Shown in pieces: positions 25,119-33,967 of a stretch of 64,000 nt of DNA. The position numbers and the translations under genes are program-made. Location: positions 1 to 64,000 of the forward strand of contig JACPNV010000090.1 in NCBI GenBank assembly GCA_016185305.1, given 5' to 3'. Positions within the stretch are counted from its first letter, which is position 1. Every line of letters starts with the position of its first letter. The DNA is from Actinomycetota bacterium. Lineage in GTDB: Bacteria; Actinomycetota; Acidimicrobiia; Acidimicrobiales; Acidimicrobilacustridaceae. The notes below the pieces were generated by a model that saw only the letters and a list, made by a program, of their open reading frames with translations, searched no databases and was not told where the DNA came from.

Positions 25119-25294
25119 GCAATCAGGAACCCTGAGCGCCGACCGCCACGAGCTGCCGTACACCCTCGGGTGCCTGCGCGCGCCTGCTCGTCGCCGACGG
25201 AACCGCCAACTCCGAAACGCCAAACCGGTTCGCCGTCGCCTCGCCACCCCAGTTGCAAGAACCAGCGCCAGACAGAACCAGCGCCAGCGGTCGG

Positions 25295-27169
25295 TCAGGT
25301 GGCGGTACCGGTCGGCGCGTTCTCGGGCACGTCACCGTCACCCCGGCCGGCGGCCGGACCGGTGCCGGTAGCGAATCCGTTGCCTTCGGCAGGGTCACCG
25401 CTGAAGTCGGTGCGGTGCTTCTCCTCGTCGAGGTAGTAGCTCGTCGTGCCGTAGTAGTAGTAGTAGTAACCGGCGGTCGCGTCGCTGACCGCGGCCAGCA
25501 GCACACCGACGACCGGCGCGTTGCGATGCTCGAGGAACTCTGCGGCCCGGTCGGCGGCCTCTTTGGTGGTCTTGCCGGCCTTGCCGATGAGGAGAACCTG
25601 ATCGGCGTCGGCGAGCACATCGCCGGCGTCGTTGGTGGCAAGCAGCGGCGCGGTGTCGAGCAGCACGACGTCGTACTTCGAGCGGGCCTCGCGGATCACC
25701 TGCCGTTGCATGGCGACGATCTTCGCCGGGTTCGCGCCGCTGTCCTCGTCGAGGACGTGGGTCAAGATGGTGACTCCCGGAACGTCGCTCGGGGCCGAGT
25801 GGCCGGGGGTGTCTTCGCCACCCACGAGATCGTGCACCTTGGGCCGGCGGAAGTCGCAGTTCAGCACGAACACCGAGTAGCCCGCTTCGGCGAAGACCGC
25901 AGCCAGGTTCGCGACCGTGGTGGTCTTGCCTTCGGCCGGGCCCGGCGACGCGACCATGATGACGAAGCCATCGCGGGGCGGCGGTGCCGGTGCGGCGTGC
26001 CCGTTGGATTCGTCAGGGCCGGCGGCTACCGGCTCGCGGCCGTTCCCGTTCCCAGACTGGACCTCGGCGGGATCATGCAGCGCGCCGCCGTCGTGCAAGC
26101 CGCTCGGCGTGACGTCCGAGGCCCGCCCGACGTCGGAGAACAGCAGCGCGGAACGCAGGCTCCGGTACGCCTCGGCCACCCGGGAGCGGGGATTCTCGTA
26201 GGAGACCACGCCCATCGTGGCGCGCTGGCGCTTCGTGAACTCGGGGACGAAGGCGAGGACGGGATAGCCGAACGCCGCCTCGGCATCTTCTTTCGAGCGA
26301 AGGCGGGGATCGAGGCGCTCGATGATGAGCACCAAGATGATGCCGAACAGCAGCCCGGCCACGCCGCCGAGACCGATGCGCATCGGTGTGGTGAGGCTCC
26401 GCCCCCCGCTTGCTGAGGGATCGGTGCTCTGCTGGTCGCCACCGGCGCCGCTGTTGCCCTTCTTGCCGGTCGGGGTGGGCGTGGCCGAGATCGCGTTCTG
26501 GGCGTCGAGCGAGGAGGCGGGCACCGCTTCGGCGGTGCTGAGCGTGGCGAGCGTCGGCTGGTTGCCGTTCGTCGCCTGGATCTGGTCGATCTGTTCCTGG
26601 AGCTTGTTGTAGTTGGCGATGTTCTGGTCTTTGACCTGGGTCCACTTGTCACGCTCGGCCGGGTCAGAGGATTCCTTCGCTCGAGCGAACGCTGCCCCGT
26701 ACTTCGCCTGCTCCTCGGCCTGGCGGTCCTTGAGGGTCTGGACCTGCTGCTGCTTCTGCTTGTCGGGCAGCTCGGTCTGGTAGCGGGTGAGCTCCTCGGC
26801 AAACGTGTCGGCCAGTTGCACGGTCCGCTTGGGATCGGTGCCCGCCGCGACCACCTGCAAGATGCCGGCCTGGGGCACCGACTTGCCCCGCACCTGGTTG
26901 GCGAGCAGCGCTCCCGAACCGCCGAGCCGATCGGCGACCCGATTCGGGACCTCGCCCGTGTTGACCAGGATCGCGAGCTGATCCATGTTGGCCCGGCTGC
27001 TGTCGCTCGAACCGAGGGTGTGGGTGGCGACATACCACTGGTTCGCGTTGGCCGGCTGGGCCTGGATGAACAAGCCGGCCGCCCAGCCGATGGCCACGCC
27101 GAGAAGGGCGCACGTGACGACGAGCCGCCAGCGCCGCCTGAGTGTCCGGAGATAGTGCAGGAGATCCAT
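25295..27169 (-). CDS. Wzc-like polysaccharide co-polymerase / bacterial tyrosine kinase
   Basis: The 624-residue protein joins a Wzz-type chain-length domain to a BY-kinase. Membrane helix 1 is LVVTCALLGVAIGWAAGLF and helix 2 is near residue 265 (MRIGLGGVAGLLFGIILVLI); the coiled extracytoplasmic part lies between. The kinase has Walker A ASPGPAEGKTTTVANLA, Walker A' VLNCDFRRPK and Walker B VVLLDTAPLL. The tail carries a tyrosine cluster (GYYYYYYGTTSYYLDEEK), the usual autophosphorylation site that controls polymer length and export. Six Tyr codons are an uninterrupted GTA/TAC triplet repeat. ATG 27169 is taken over a TTG one codon earlier. Confidence 0.9.
   Translation of the reverse strand: MDLLHYLRTLRRRWRLVVTCALLGVAIGWAAGLFIQAQPANANQWYVATHTLGSSDSSRANMDQLAILVNTGEVPNRVADRLGGSGALLANQVRGKSVPQAGILQVVAAGTDPKRTVQLADTFAEELTRYQTELPDKQKQQQVQTLKDRQAEEQAKYGAAFARAKESSDPAERDKWTQVKDQNIANYNKLQEQIDQIQATNGNQPTLATLSTAEAVPASSLDAQNAISATPTPTGKKGNSGAGGDQQSTDPSASGGRSLTTPMRIGLGGVAGLLFGIILVLIIERLDPRLRSKEDAEAAFGYPVLAFVPEFTKRQRATMGVVSYENPRSRVAEAYRSLRSALLFSDVGRASDVTPSGLHDGGALHDPAEVQSGNGNGREPVAAGPDESNGHAAPAPPPRDGFVIMVASPGPAEGKTTTVANLAAVFAEAGYSVFVLNCDFRRPKVHDLVGGEDTPGHSAPSDVPGVTILTHVLDEDSGANPAKIVAMQRQVIREARSKYDVVLLDTAPLLATNDAGDVLADADQVLLIGKAGKTTKEAADRAAEFLEHRNAPVVGVLLAAVSDATAGYYYYYYGTTSYYLDEEKHRTDFSGDPAEGNGFATGTGPAAGRGDGDVPENAPTGTAT
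25451..25468. repeat. (GTA)6 triplet repeat encoding six tyrosines
   Basis: Six identical GTA triplets (TAC on the coding strand) encode the Tyr run of the BY-kinase tail. Slippage would change the number of phosphorylatable tyrosines without breaking the frame. Confidence 0.9.
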
Positions 27170-27239
27170 CAAAGCTCGGGGAAGAAGAGAGACCGCATTG
27201 AGCTTGCGCAGACGCCCAGAAGCGAGGGGAGGTCACAGA

Positions 27240-28478
27240 CTACACGCGCCGTGGCGCCGCGCGCGAATGCTCCTCACCTGAACGCCGGCAAGTCCGCCCA
27301 CCATAGACCGCGAGGCAGGTGCGAACGATGTCGTCCTGGTCGAACTCTTCGCCGGCCTTGGCGGCGGCGGCGGTCCCCATCTCGCGCCGGCGCTGCGGAT
27401 CGGACACGAGATCGGCTACGGCTCGGGCCAGCGCGTCGGGGTCGCCGGGAGGGACGAGGAGCCCCGTCACGCCATCTTCCACGACTTGACGGCACCCGCG
27501 GATGTTGGTCGCCACGACGGGGAGCCCGGTCGCGCACGCCTCCATGGCAGAACGGGGGAAACCCTCGCGGTGCGAGGCGAGCACATAGACGTCCATGCCC
27601 GCCAGCAAGCGGTCGACGTCGTCGCGGTGGCCGAGGAAGAGCACACCATCTCGTTCCGCATCCGCCTGTTCGGCTGCCGAGATGGCGTCGGCCTTCGCCT
27701 CATCCCCCGGCCCGACGACGACGAAGCGCGCCGCCGGCAGCTCGCTGCGGAGACGCTTGGCCGCTTGGAACACCTCGCGGTACCCCTTCTCGATGACGAG
27801 TCGCCCGACGAGTCCGACCACAACGTCCGCGTCGCCGACGCCGAGCTCACGCCGGACCTCCTCCCTGGTGCCCGCCACTCGCTTCGACGAGAACCGCTGC
27901 AGATCGATGCCGTTGCCGATGACGATCATGTGCGCCGCGGGAACGCGCAAGCGGCGGAGCGTCTCGTAGTCCTCGACGCTCTGGAGCAACTCGACATCGG
28001 AGAACTGGGCCGCGATGCGTTCGAGGCTGTAGACGACGAGACGCCGGCTCAGGCGATCTTCGGGCGTCGCGTACAACCCGTGCTGGGTGTTGACGACGAG
28101 CGGCACGCCGGCCAGGCGCGCCGCGATCCGCCCGTACACGCCGGGCTTCGGGTTGTGGGTGTGGACGATGTCGGGTCGCAACCGGCGGAACAGGCGGTAG
28201 AGCTCGGCGACCGCGCGGAGATCCTCACGGAGATCGAACGATCGGGTGGCGTGGTGGAGCGCCACGTGCGAGATGCCGGCGTCGTCGAGCGCCTTGACGT
28301 GGGGTCCCGGCGCGGACACGCCGATGACCTCGTACCCCGCCTCGCCAAACGCGATCAGTTGCGGCTTCAGCAGCCAGTCGAGACTCATGTCTGTCGTCGT
28401 GACGTGCACGAGTCGCGGCCGCCGGGTGCGACTCGACCCCCCGTCGTTGCTCGCCGGCCTCTCGGCCCCGAGCCGCAC
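27240..28478 (-). CDS. Family 4 glycosyltransferase
   Basis: The 412-residue GT-B enzyme has an acceptor domain with LIAFGEAGYEVIGVSAPGP, DIVHTHNPKPGVYGRIAARL and VNTQHGLYATPED, and a donor domain with VVGLVGRLVIEKGYREVFQA and the E-x7-E region EGFPRSAMEACATGLPVVA. The THNPKPGVYGR and NTQHGLYA motifs are typical of capsule and teichuronic-acid-type GT4 enzymes. GTG 28478 follows the deacetylase TAG with no gap. The tail is Arg-rich. It lies between the deacetylase and the Wzc-like kinase on the same strand, consistent with one operon. Confidence 0.9.
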   Translation of the reverse strand: MRLGAERPASNDGGSSRTRRPRLVHVTTTDMSLDWLLKPQLIAFGEAGYEVIGVSAPGPHVKALDDAGISHVALHHATRSFDLREDLRAVAELYRLFRRLRPDIVHTHNPKPGVYGRIAARLAGVPLVVNTQHGLYATPEDRLSRRLVVYSLERIAAQFSDVELLQSVEDYETLRRLRVPAAHMIVIGNGIDLQRFSSKRVAGTREEVRRELGVGDADVVVGLVGRLVIEKGYREVFQAAKRLRSELPAARFVVVGPGDEAKADAISAAEQADAERDGVLFLGHRDDVDRLLAGMDVYVLASHREGFPRSAMEACATGLPVVATNIRGCRQVVEDGVTGLLVPPGDPDALARAVADLVSDPQRRREMGTAAAAKAGEEFDQDDIVRTCLAVYGGRTCRRSGEEHSRAAPRRV

Positions 28479-29288
28479 CTACGCCGTCTTCCCGCGGTAG
28501 CGGTAGCGGTTGAGCTGGCGCCGAAGTGCATCTTCGACGTGCATCCCTCCCCGAGCCTTGCGCTCGAACCATCGCATGCCGTCGGATACCTGTATCGGTG
28601 TTCGGGAGAGGCGGTGCGGATCGGTACGCCCGTAGCGGTTCGGGCGCGTCCCGGCCAGGGCTGCCGACCGGAACCGCTGCCGCACGGCGTGCTGGGCTTG
28701 CGGCGAACCGAGCACGGCCTTCGGGTACGCGAAGTGGCGGGCGTCCAGCCCGAGGCGATCGTGGATCAGCCCGATCGACCGGTCAAGCTCGTCGATGACC
28801 GTCTCGCCATCGGCGCGATCGAGCAACGCGTGCGTGTGCGTGTGCGAGCCGACCTCGAGCAGCCCTGTCTGCACGCCGTCGGCGAGCGCCGCCCACGAGA
28901 GCGGGGCGCCTCGATCGGGAAAGTCACGCTGCTCCTCGATGAACGCGGTCGCCACGTACAGCGTGATCGGCATCTTGTGGCGGACGGCAACCGGCAGGAC
29001 CTCGTCGGCGAAGTCGGCCGTCCCGTCGTCGAAGGTGACCACGACCCGCGGGTTGGGCGACGACGGCGCGGCGCGGAGCGAATCGAGCGCGTCGTCGAGG
29101 GTCACCACATCGCAGTGCTCGCCGAGCCACGCCATCTGCTCGTCGAACAGCTCGCTCGGCAGATCGACCTCGATCGCGTTCCGCCGGCCGACGCGGTGGT
29201 AGATGAGGACCGTCACCCCGACAGGCGGGTGCGACACGGCGTCAACCCACGACGACGCTCGCTTCACGAGATCTCGGGCTACGGGCAC
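28479..29288 (-). CDS. Polysaccharide deacetylase (NodB domain)
   Basis: The 269-residue protein contains a NodB homology domain. It has TVLIYHRVG at the start, the metal/catalytic TFDDG (Asp87, Asp88), and the SHTHTH histidine motif (His149, His151, His153). ARHFAYPKA and AALAGTRPNRYG correspond to the later catalytic motifs. Such enzymes remove N-acetyl groups from glycans; together with several PAPS enzymes this could create free amines for N-sulfation. GTG 29288 is preceded by AGGAG at 4-nt spacing, so the 402-codon open frame is not used in full. No signal peptide is visible. Confidence 0.87.
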   Translation of the reverse strand: MPVARDLVKRASSWVDAVSHPPVGVTVLIYHRVGRRNAIEVDLPSELFDEQMAWLGEHCDVVTLDDALDSLRAAPSSPNPRVVVTFDDGTADFADEVLPVAVRHKMPITLYVATAFIEEQRDFPDRGAPLSWAALADGVQTGLLEVGSHTHTHALLDRADGETVIDELDRSIGLIHDRLGLDARHFAYPKAVLGSPQAQHAVRQRFRSAALAGTRPNRYGRTDPHRLSRTPIQVSDGMRWFERKARGGMHVEDALRRQLNRYRYRGKTA

Positions 29289-29322
29289 ACCACTCCTCTG
29301 ACGCTCCGGCGAGGACCGGTCG

Positions 29323-29328
29323 AGTGTA
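29323..29328 (-). promoter_or_regulatory. -10 hexamer TACACT upstream of deacetylase operon
   Basis: On the minus strand TACACT lies 34 nt before GTG 29288, leaving room for the AGGAG ribosome site. Confidence 0.35.
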
Positions 29329-29397
29329 GAGCGGCGCCCGCGGCACGCCGACCGGGGATGGCCGCGATGATGGGTGCCGATCATCGAAGGGAGCGCG

Positions 29398-29937
29398 ATG
29401 AACCTGCCCGCGCAACACGCCACCCACGGTCCGAGCGGCCCGCTCGGTCCGCGCGGTCCGCATCGAACCGCTCGGCGCCGAGCCGCGCACCGCCGAACCG
29501 TCCGGCTCGCCGCGGTCACCGTCGCCGGTGCGGTCCTCCTCGCCGGGTGCGCAACCGCGGCCACCGACACGGCCGCGGCCCCGACCACCACGATGGCACC
29601 TCCGACCGCGGTCGCGTCGCTCGTCGATCTCGACCCGGCGCAGTTCCAGCAGCGCCTCATCGAAGACCCTGCCGCGCTCGTCGTCAACGTGCACGTGCCC
29701 TATGAAGGCGAGATCGAGGGCACCGAGGAGTTCATCCCGTTCGACCAGATCTCTGGGAACCCCAAGCTCCCCACCGATCGCAGCACCCCGTTGCTCCTCT
29801 ACTGCCGCAGCGGCCGCATGTCGCAACAGGCGGGCGACGCGCTCGTCGCCGCCGGCTACACGAACGTCGCCCAGCTCGCCGGCGGCATGCAGGCGTGGGA
29901 GGCCGACGGGCGTCCCCTCCGCACCTCGAACCGTTGA
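29398..29937 (+). CDS. Rhodanese-domain lipoprotein
   Basis: The 179-residue protein has a long basic N-region with a GPSGPLGPRGPH stretch, then a hydrophobic core and a lipobox LLAGC (Cys51), so it is exported and lipid-anchored. A Thr/Ala linker leads to a rhodanese domain with the active-site loop LLLYCRSGRMS (Cys136) and the closing AGGMQAWEADGRPL motif. Rhodanese domains transfer sulfur or act in redox relays; the extracellular substrate is unknown. AAGGGAG lies 5 nt before the ATG. It is divergent from the deacetylase operon. Confidence 0.85.
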   Translation: MNLPAQHATHGPSGPLGPRGPHRTARRRAAHRRTVRLAAVTVAGAVLLAGCATAATDTAAAPTTTMAPPTAVASLVDLDPAQFQQRLIEDPAALVVNVHVPYEGEIEGTEEFIPFDQISGNPKLPTDRSTPLLLYCRSGRMSQQAGDALVAAGYTNVAQLAGGMQAWEADGRPLRTSNR

Positions 29938-30000
29938 GATCGCTGCGCCCACCGGCGCATGCTCGGCGGTCGGCGGCTCCTCACCGTCGATCGCCTCCGA

Positions 30001-30006
30001 TAGGTT
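30001..30006 (+). promoter_or_regulatory. -10 hexamer TAGGTT of leaderless GNAT gene
   Basis: TAGGTT lies 6 nt before the ATG at 30013. Confidence 0.5.
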
Positions 30007-30012
30007 TGGCCG

Positions 30013-31005
30013 ATGGCCGAGCCCAGCAGCGCGATTGTCGTGCGGCGGGCGCAGCCAGCCGATCTCGACGGCGCGATATCGCTCGCGGCGGAGGCCCTGG
30101 GATGGGAACGGGGCAAGCCGAACGACGCCTTCTTCCGGTGGAAGCACCTGGAGAACCCGTTCGGCACCTCGCCGATGTGGCTCGCCGAGTGCGACGGCCG
30201 ACTGGCGGGGTTCCGAACCTTCCTCCGCTGGAGCTTCTGGCGACCCGATGGGTCCGTGGCCAGCGCGGTGCGCGCCGTCGACACAGCCACGCACCCAGAC
30301 TTCCAAGGCCGTGGCATATTCACGAAGCTCACCCGGCAGGCCATCTCGGAGCTTGTTGACGAAGGCGTCGACTTCGTGTTCAACACGCCGAACGACAAGA
30401 GCCGCCCCGGCTACCTCAAGATGGGATGGGTGACCGTGGGCCGGGTCCCGGTGCATGTGCGGCTGGCCGCGCCACGGTCCGCTCTGCGTGTAGCCCGAGC
30501 GAGGGTTGCGGCCGAGAAGTGGTCCGCGCCCTCGAGCGCGGGCGAACCGGCAGCGGCGGTGCTGCAAGACGGCGCCGAATTGAAGCGGCTGCTCGACGCC
30601 ATCCCCCGACCGCCGGCTTATGTGACCGAACGGACGCCGGACTACCTCCGATGGCGCTACGGGTTCTCCGACCTCCACTACCGGGCGATCCGCCCCGACG
30701 GGCAGACCTCCCGCGGGCTGTGCGTGTTCCGCGTGCGCCGCCGGGGGGAAGCACACGAGGCGACGATCTGTGAGCTTCTCGTCCCCCGCGACGACGGGCG
30801 CACGAGCCGGTTGCTCCTCGACGCCGTCCGGCGCACGGCCGGGGCGGACTACCTCATCTGGTCGGGCCGGCGGCTCCCGGCGCGATGCGGTTTCGTGCCG
30901 CTCCCGGGGCAAGGGCCCATCTTGACCTGGCGGTCGCTGCGCCAGGCGGACGAACCCCCATCGAGCTCCTGGCGGCTCGGCCTCGGCGACATCGAGCTGC
31001 TCTGA
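30013..31005 (+). CDS. GNAT-family N-acetyltransferase
   Basis: The 330-residue protein has a GNAT fold in its first ~160 residues: VVRRAQPADLDGAISLAAEA, MWLAECDGRLAGFR, VDTATHPDFQGRGIFTKLTR (the acetyl-CoA pyrophosphate loop QGRGIF), and VFNTPNDKSRPGYLKMGW. The second half is a less conserved domain with YLRWRYGFSDLHYRAI. This two-part form is frequent in exopolysaccharide clusters, where it acetylates an amino sugar or a glycan. It is convergent with hemW 10 nt away and is the last gene of the main glycan locus. Confidence 0.8.
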   Translation: MAEPSSAIVVRRAQPADLDGAISLAAEALGWERGKPNDAFFRWKHLENPFGTSPMWLAECDGRLAGFRTFLRWSFWRPDGSVASAVRAVDTATHPDFQGRGIFTKLTRQAISELVDEGVDFVFNTPNDKSRPGYLKMGWVTVGRVPVHVRLAAPRSALRVARARVAAEKWSAPSSAGEPAAAVLQDGAELKRLLDAIPRPPAYVTERTPDYLRWRYGFSDLHYRAIRPDGQTSRGLCVFRVRRRGEAHEATICELLVPRDDGRTSRLLLDAVRRTAGADYLIWSGRRLPARCGFVPLPGQGPILTWRSLRQADEPPSSSWRLGLGDIELL

Positions 31006-31015
31006 CGCAGCCAGC

Positions 31016-32221
31016 TCACGTGCGCAGCCGGGACGAGACCTCGTTCGCGAGCAACCGGCCGTCGACGTTCAGGCGGAGCCGATCAGAGACGACCTCGACC
31101 AGCGAGGCCGGAACCTCACCGGGCGCATCACCAAGAGCAAGCGCGGTCTTCGGCACGCCATCGCGAGTCCGCAGCGAGAGCTGCAGGGCTTCGTGTCGCC
31201 GTTCTGCCGGACCGAGCTCTTCGGCACCCGCTTCGGTCGGCCGCGCCGACTCGACCGCCGCGATGTAGCGCTCGGGCATCCGGACGTTCCACCAGCGCCG
31301 CCCATCCTGATGCGAGTGGGCGGCACTGCCGAAGCCGCGGTAGTTGCCCTGCTGCCAGTAGAGGCGGTTGTGCCGACACTCGCGCCCGGGCCGCGCGAAG
31401 TTGGAGATCTCGTACCACGCGAACCCCGCGTCCTCGAGGAGCGCCGTTGCCGCCAGGTACTTGTCCGCCTGATCGTCGTCGTCGGGATGGCGGTGGGCGT
31501 CGGCCGCGAGCGGGGTGCCGGGCTCGACGGTCAAGCCGTACGCGCTGACATGGTCGGGGGCGAGCCCGAGGGCGCCCTCGACGGTGACGCGCCAGTCGTC
31601 GGCGGACTCGCCGAACGCGCCGTAGATGAGGTCGAGGTTGACGTTGTCGAACCCGGCGCGCCGGGCCGCACCGACCGCGTCGGCCACGGTGGCCGGGTCA
31701 TGGGTCCGCCCCAACGCCTTCAGGACGCCAGGAACCATCGACTGCACCCCGAACGAGAGCCGGTTGACCCCCGCGTCCCGGTAGCCACCGAGCAGGCGCT
31801 CGCCGACCGTGTCGGGGTTGCACTCGACGGTCACCTCCGCGTGCGGCCCGCGCGGGATCGAGTGAAGGATCGCCGCGAGGTCAACTGCCGGCAGCAACGA
31901 CGGTGTCCCGCCACCGAAGAACACCGAGGTCGCAGACGGGAGACCTCCGGCTACGGCTCGCTGCACATCGAGGACCACCGCGTCGACGTAGGCCGGCTCG
32001 AGATGAAAGCGATCGGTCCAGGTCGAAAAGGCGCAGTAGTCGCACCGATGCACGCAGAACGGAACGTGGACATAGACGCCGAACGACTCCAGGTCATGAT
32101 CGGCCGCCCGGCCCGCGACCGTCGCCCTCAACGAACCACGCGCGCAACGTGTGGCGCGCTCATCGAACCAGGCTGAGCCCGAGATCGTCGAGTCGCGAGG
32201 GTGCGTGATCGACCCCGACAC
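31016..32221 (-). CDS. hemW: HemW-type radical SAM heme chaperone
   Basis: The protein has the radical SAM cluster motif CVHRCDYC after YVHVPFC, then the GGGTPSLLP and VTVECNPDT segments of the HemN/HemW group. FDNVNLDLIYG and RHNRLYWQQGNYRGFG are further family marks. HemW proteins deliver heme and lack coproporphyrinogen oxidase activity. The listed frame (401 residues) begins with ATG 32221, inside the bldD coding end. The iron-sulfur motif normally lies about 20 residues from the start, so TTG 32131 (371 residues) is a good alternative. hemW often neighbours hrcA–dnaJ and lepA, as here. Confidence 0.88.
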   Translation of the reverse strand: MSGSITHPRDSTISGSAWFDERATRCARGSLRATVAGRAADHDLESFGVYVHVPFCVHRCDYCAFSTWTDRFHLEPAYVDAVVLDVQRAVAGGLPSATSVFFGGGTPSLLPAVDLAAILHSIPRGPHAEVTVECNPDTVGERLLGGYRDAGVNRLSFGVQSMVPGVLKALGRTHDPATVADAVGAARRAGFDNVNLDLIYGAFGESADDWRVTVEGALGLAPDHVSAYGLTVEPGTPLAADAHRHPDDDDQADKYLAATALLEDAGFAWYEISNFARPGRECRHNRLYWQQGNYRGFGSAAHSHQDGRRWWNVRMPERYIAAVESARPTEAGAEELGPAERRHEALQLSLRTRDGVPKTALALGDAPGEVPASLVEVVSDRLRLNVDGRLLANEVSSRLRT

Positions 32222-32684
32222 CCAAGATGCACGCGATCGCCCGCAGGTCGTCGCGCCGGATGGTCAGCATGCGGCCGTTGAAGTCCTGCCGTTGCACCTG
32301 GATCATCGTGAGGTAGCGGTTCAGCATCGCAGCCTCCGGGCCGGTGAGGCTCTCGAGCCGGCGCAGGTCGACGGTCACGGTGGTGTCGACGTCGACCGAG
32401 CCGCGGCCCGCGGCCACGAAACCGGGCCCTTCGTCCACCGGCAAGAGCTGATCGACGGGCACGTTGTAGAAACGAGCCAGCCGTTGCAGGCGGGGCACAG
32501 AGATGGCACGCTCGCCGCGCTCGTAGGCGCCGAGGACCGATGCCTTGAACTCCTGCGCCGATGACGCCTCGACGTCTTGCAGCGAGAGCCGCTTCTGGCG
32601 CCGGATCGCCCGGAGGCGGTCGCCGACCTTGCGGCTGTAGCTCGTGGGGACGTCGACGGGCTCGCCGATCTCCGCGTCGCTCAT
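32160..32684 (-). CDS. bldD: BldD-like c-di-GMP-responsive regulator
   Basis: The 174-residue protein has an N-terminal HTH (residues ~18-80, GDRLRAIRRQKRLSLQDVEA and VLGAYERGERAISVPRLQRL) nearly identical in pattern to Streptomyces BldD. The C-terminal domain has the c-di-GMP motif RxD-x8-RxxD: Arg132-Asp134, then Arg143-Asp146. In Streptomyces, BldD dimerises on tetrameric c-di-GMP and represses development genes. ATG 32684 has AGGAAGG 7 nt upstream. It sits between dnaJ and hemW. Its targets here are unknown, but control of surface polymer genes would be natural. Confidence 0.88.
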   Translation of the reverse strand: MSDAEIGEPVDVPTSYSRKVGDRLRAIRRQKRLSLQDVEASSAQEFKASVLGAYERGERAISVPRLQRLARFYNVPVDQLLPVDEGPGFVAAGRGSVDVDTTVTVDLRRLESLTGPEAAMLNRYLTMIQVQRQDFNGRMLTIRRDDLRAIACILGVGVDHAPSRLDDLGLSLVR

Positions 32685-32854
32685 GTTCTGGCCTTCCTGC
32701 AGATGCATCATCTCGATGCCCCCGGACGGTGTGTTCGATGGTCTCACCACTTTGCGTGGCGATCCTACGGTGCAACCGACGACCTCGGACGGTACGCCGT
32801 GGCCCAACGCTAGTCACGGCCACGGTGAGTAGGCAACACCGGGGCGGCTGCGGG

Positions 32855-33964
32855 TCACTTGAAGGCGGAACGGAGCTTCGACATCAGACCGCTGTCGGGA
32901 GCTTCGACGGTGACACCTTGCAGCTCGGCGAGCTGCCGGAGGAGCTCGTCCTCCTCCCGCGACAGCGACGTGGGCACGTCCACGACGACCTCGACGTACA
33001 GGTCGCCGCGTCCCCTCCCGTTGAGTCGGGGCACGCCGAGCCCGGCGAGAGCGTGCACCGTTCCGTTCTGGGTACCAGCTGCGATCACGATCTCCTCGGG
33101 ACCATCGAGGGTCTCGAGCTCGAGCCGCGTGCCGAGTGCAGCTTGGGGGAACGACACGTGGACCGCGGCCCGAAGGTCGTCACCTTCCCGGACGAAGCGC
33201 TCATGCGGGCGCACCCGCAGATGCACGTAGAGGTCGCCGGGCGGGCCCCCCCGGGGTCCGATCGAACCTCGGCCTTGCAGGCGCACCGTCTGGCCGCCGT
33301 TGACCCCCGCAGGGATCTCGACGGTGTAGGTGCGCTCGGCGACATGCCGCCCCTCGCCGCGGCAGGTGGGGCACGGCCGCTCGATGTAGGTGCCGTAGCC
33401 GCCGCACTGACCGCACGGTCCGGCGGTGACCATCTGGCCGAGGATGGATTGGCGCACGCGCCTGACCTGGCCGCTGCCACCACACGTCGGGCAGCTCGAG
33501 GGATAGGTGCCGGGCGCGCAACCGCTCGCCTCGCAGGTGTCGCACGGAACGGCGGCTCGAACGGTGACCGGCACCTCGGCCCCGAACACTGCCTGTTCGA
33601 AGGTCAGATCGGCGATGATCTCGAGATCGGCCCCGCGGGGTGGCCCGGTCGGTCCCCGCCCGCCGCCACGAAACGGGTCGCCACCGAAGAACGCATCGAA
33701 CAGGTCGCCGATTCCTCCACCAAACCCTTCGGCTGGTCCGGCCGCCGCACCCTCTGGCCCGAACATGTCGTATCGACGCCGCCTCTCAGGATCGCTCAGC
33801 GTCTCGTACGCGAGGGCGACCTCCTTGAACCGAGCCTCAGCCGCGGGATCGTCAGGGTTGGCGTCGGGATGGAGCTGGCGGGCCAAGCGGCGGTACGACC
33901 GCTTGATCTCCTCAGACGAGGCATCAGGGGTGACGCCGAGCAAGGCGTAGTAGTCGGCAGCCAC
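32855..33964 (-). CDS. dnaJ: Chaperone protein DnaJ
   Basis: The 369-residue protein is a full type I J-protein. It has a J domain with HPD at residues 32-34, a Gly/Phe-rich linker (~70-105), a zinc domain with four repeats (CDTCEASG, CPTCGGSG, CGQCGGYG, CPTCRGEG) and the C-terminal substrate-binding domain. The first zinc repeat has Ala where Gly is usual. It works with DnaK in protein folding. The GTG start is 3 nt after the hrcA stop, so the two are co-transcribed from the CIRCE-controlled promoter. The length matches the family. Confidence 0.95.
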   Translation of the reverse strand: MAADYYALLGVTPDASSEEIKRSYRRLARQLHPDANPDDPAAEARFKEVALAYETLSDPERRRRYDMFGPEGAAAGPAEGFGGGIGDLFDAFFGGDPFRGGGRGPTGPPRGADLEIIADLTFEQAVFGAEVPVTVRAAVPCDTCEASGCAPGTYPSSCPTCGGSGQVRRVRQSILGQMVTAGPCGQCGGYGTYIERPCPTCRGEGRHVAERTYTVEIPAGVNGGQTVRLQGRGSIGPRGGPPGDLYVHLRVRPHERFVREGDDLRAAVHVSFPQAALGTRLELETLDGPEEIVIAAGTQNGTVHALAGLGVPRLNGRGRGDLYVEVVVDVPTSLSREEDELLRQLAELQGVTVEAPDSGLMSKLRSAFK

Positions 33965-33967
33965 CCT

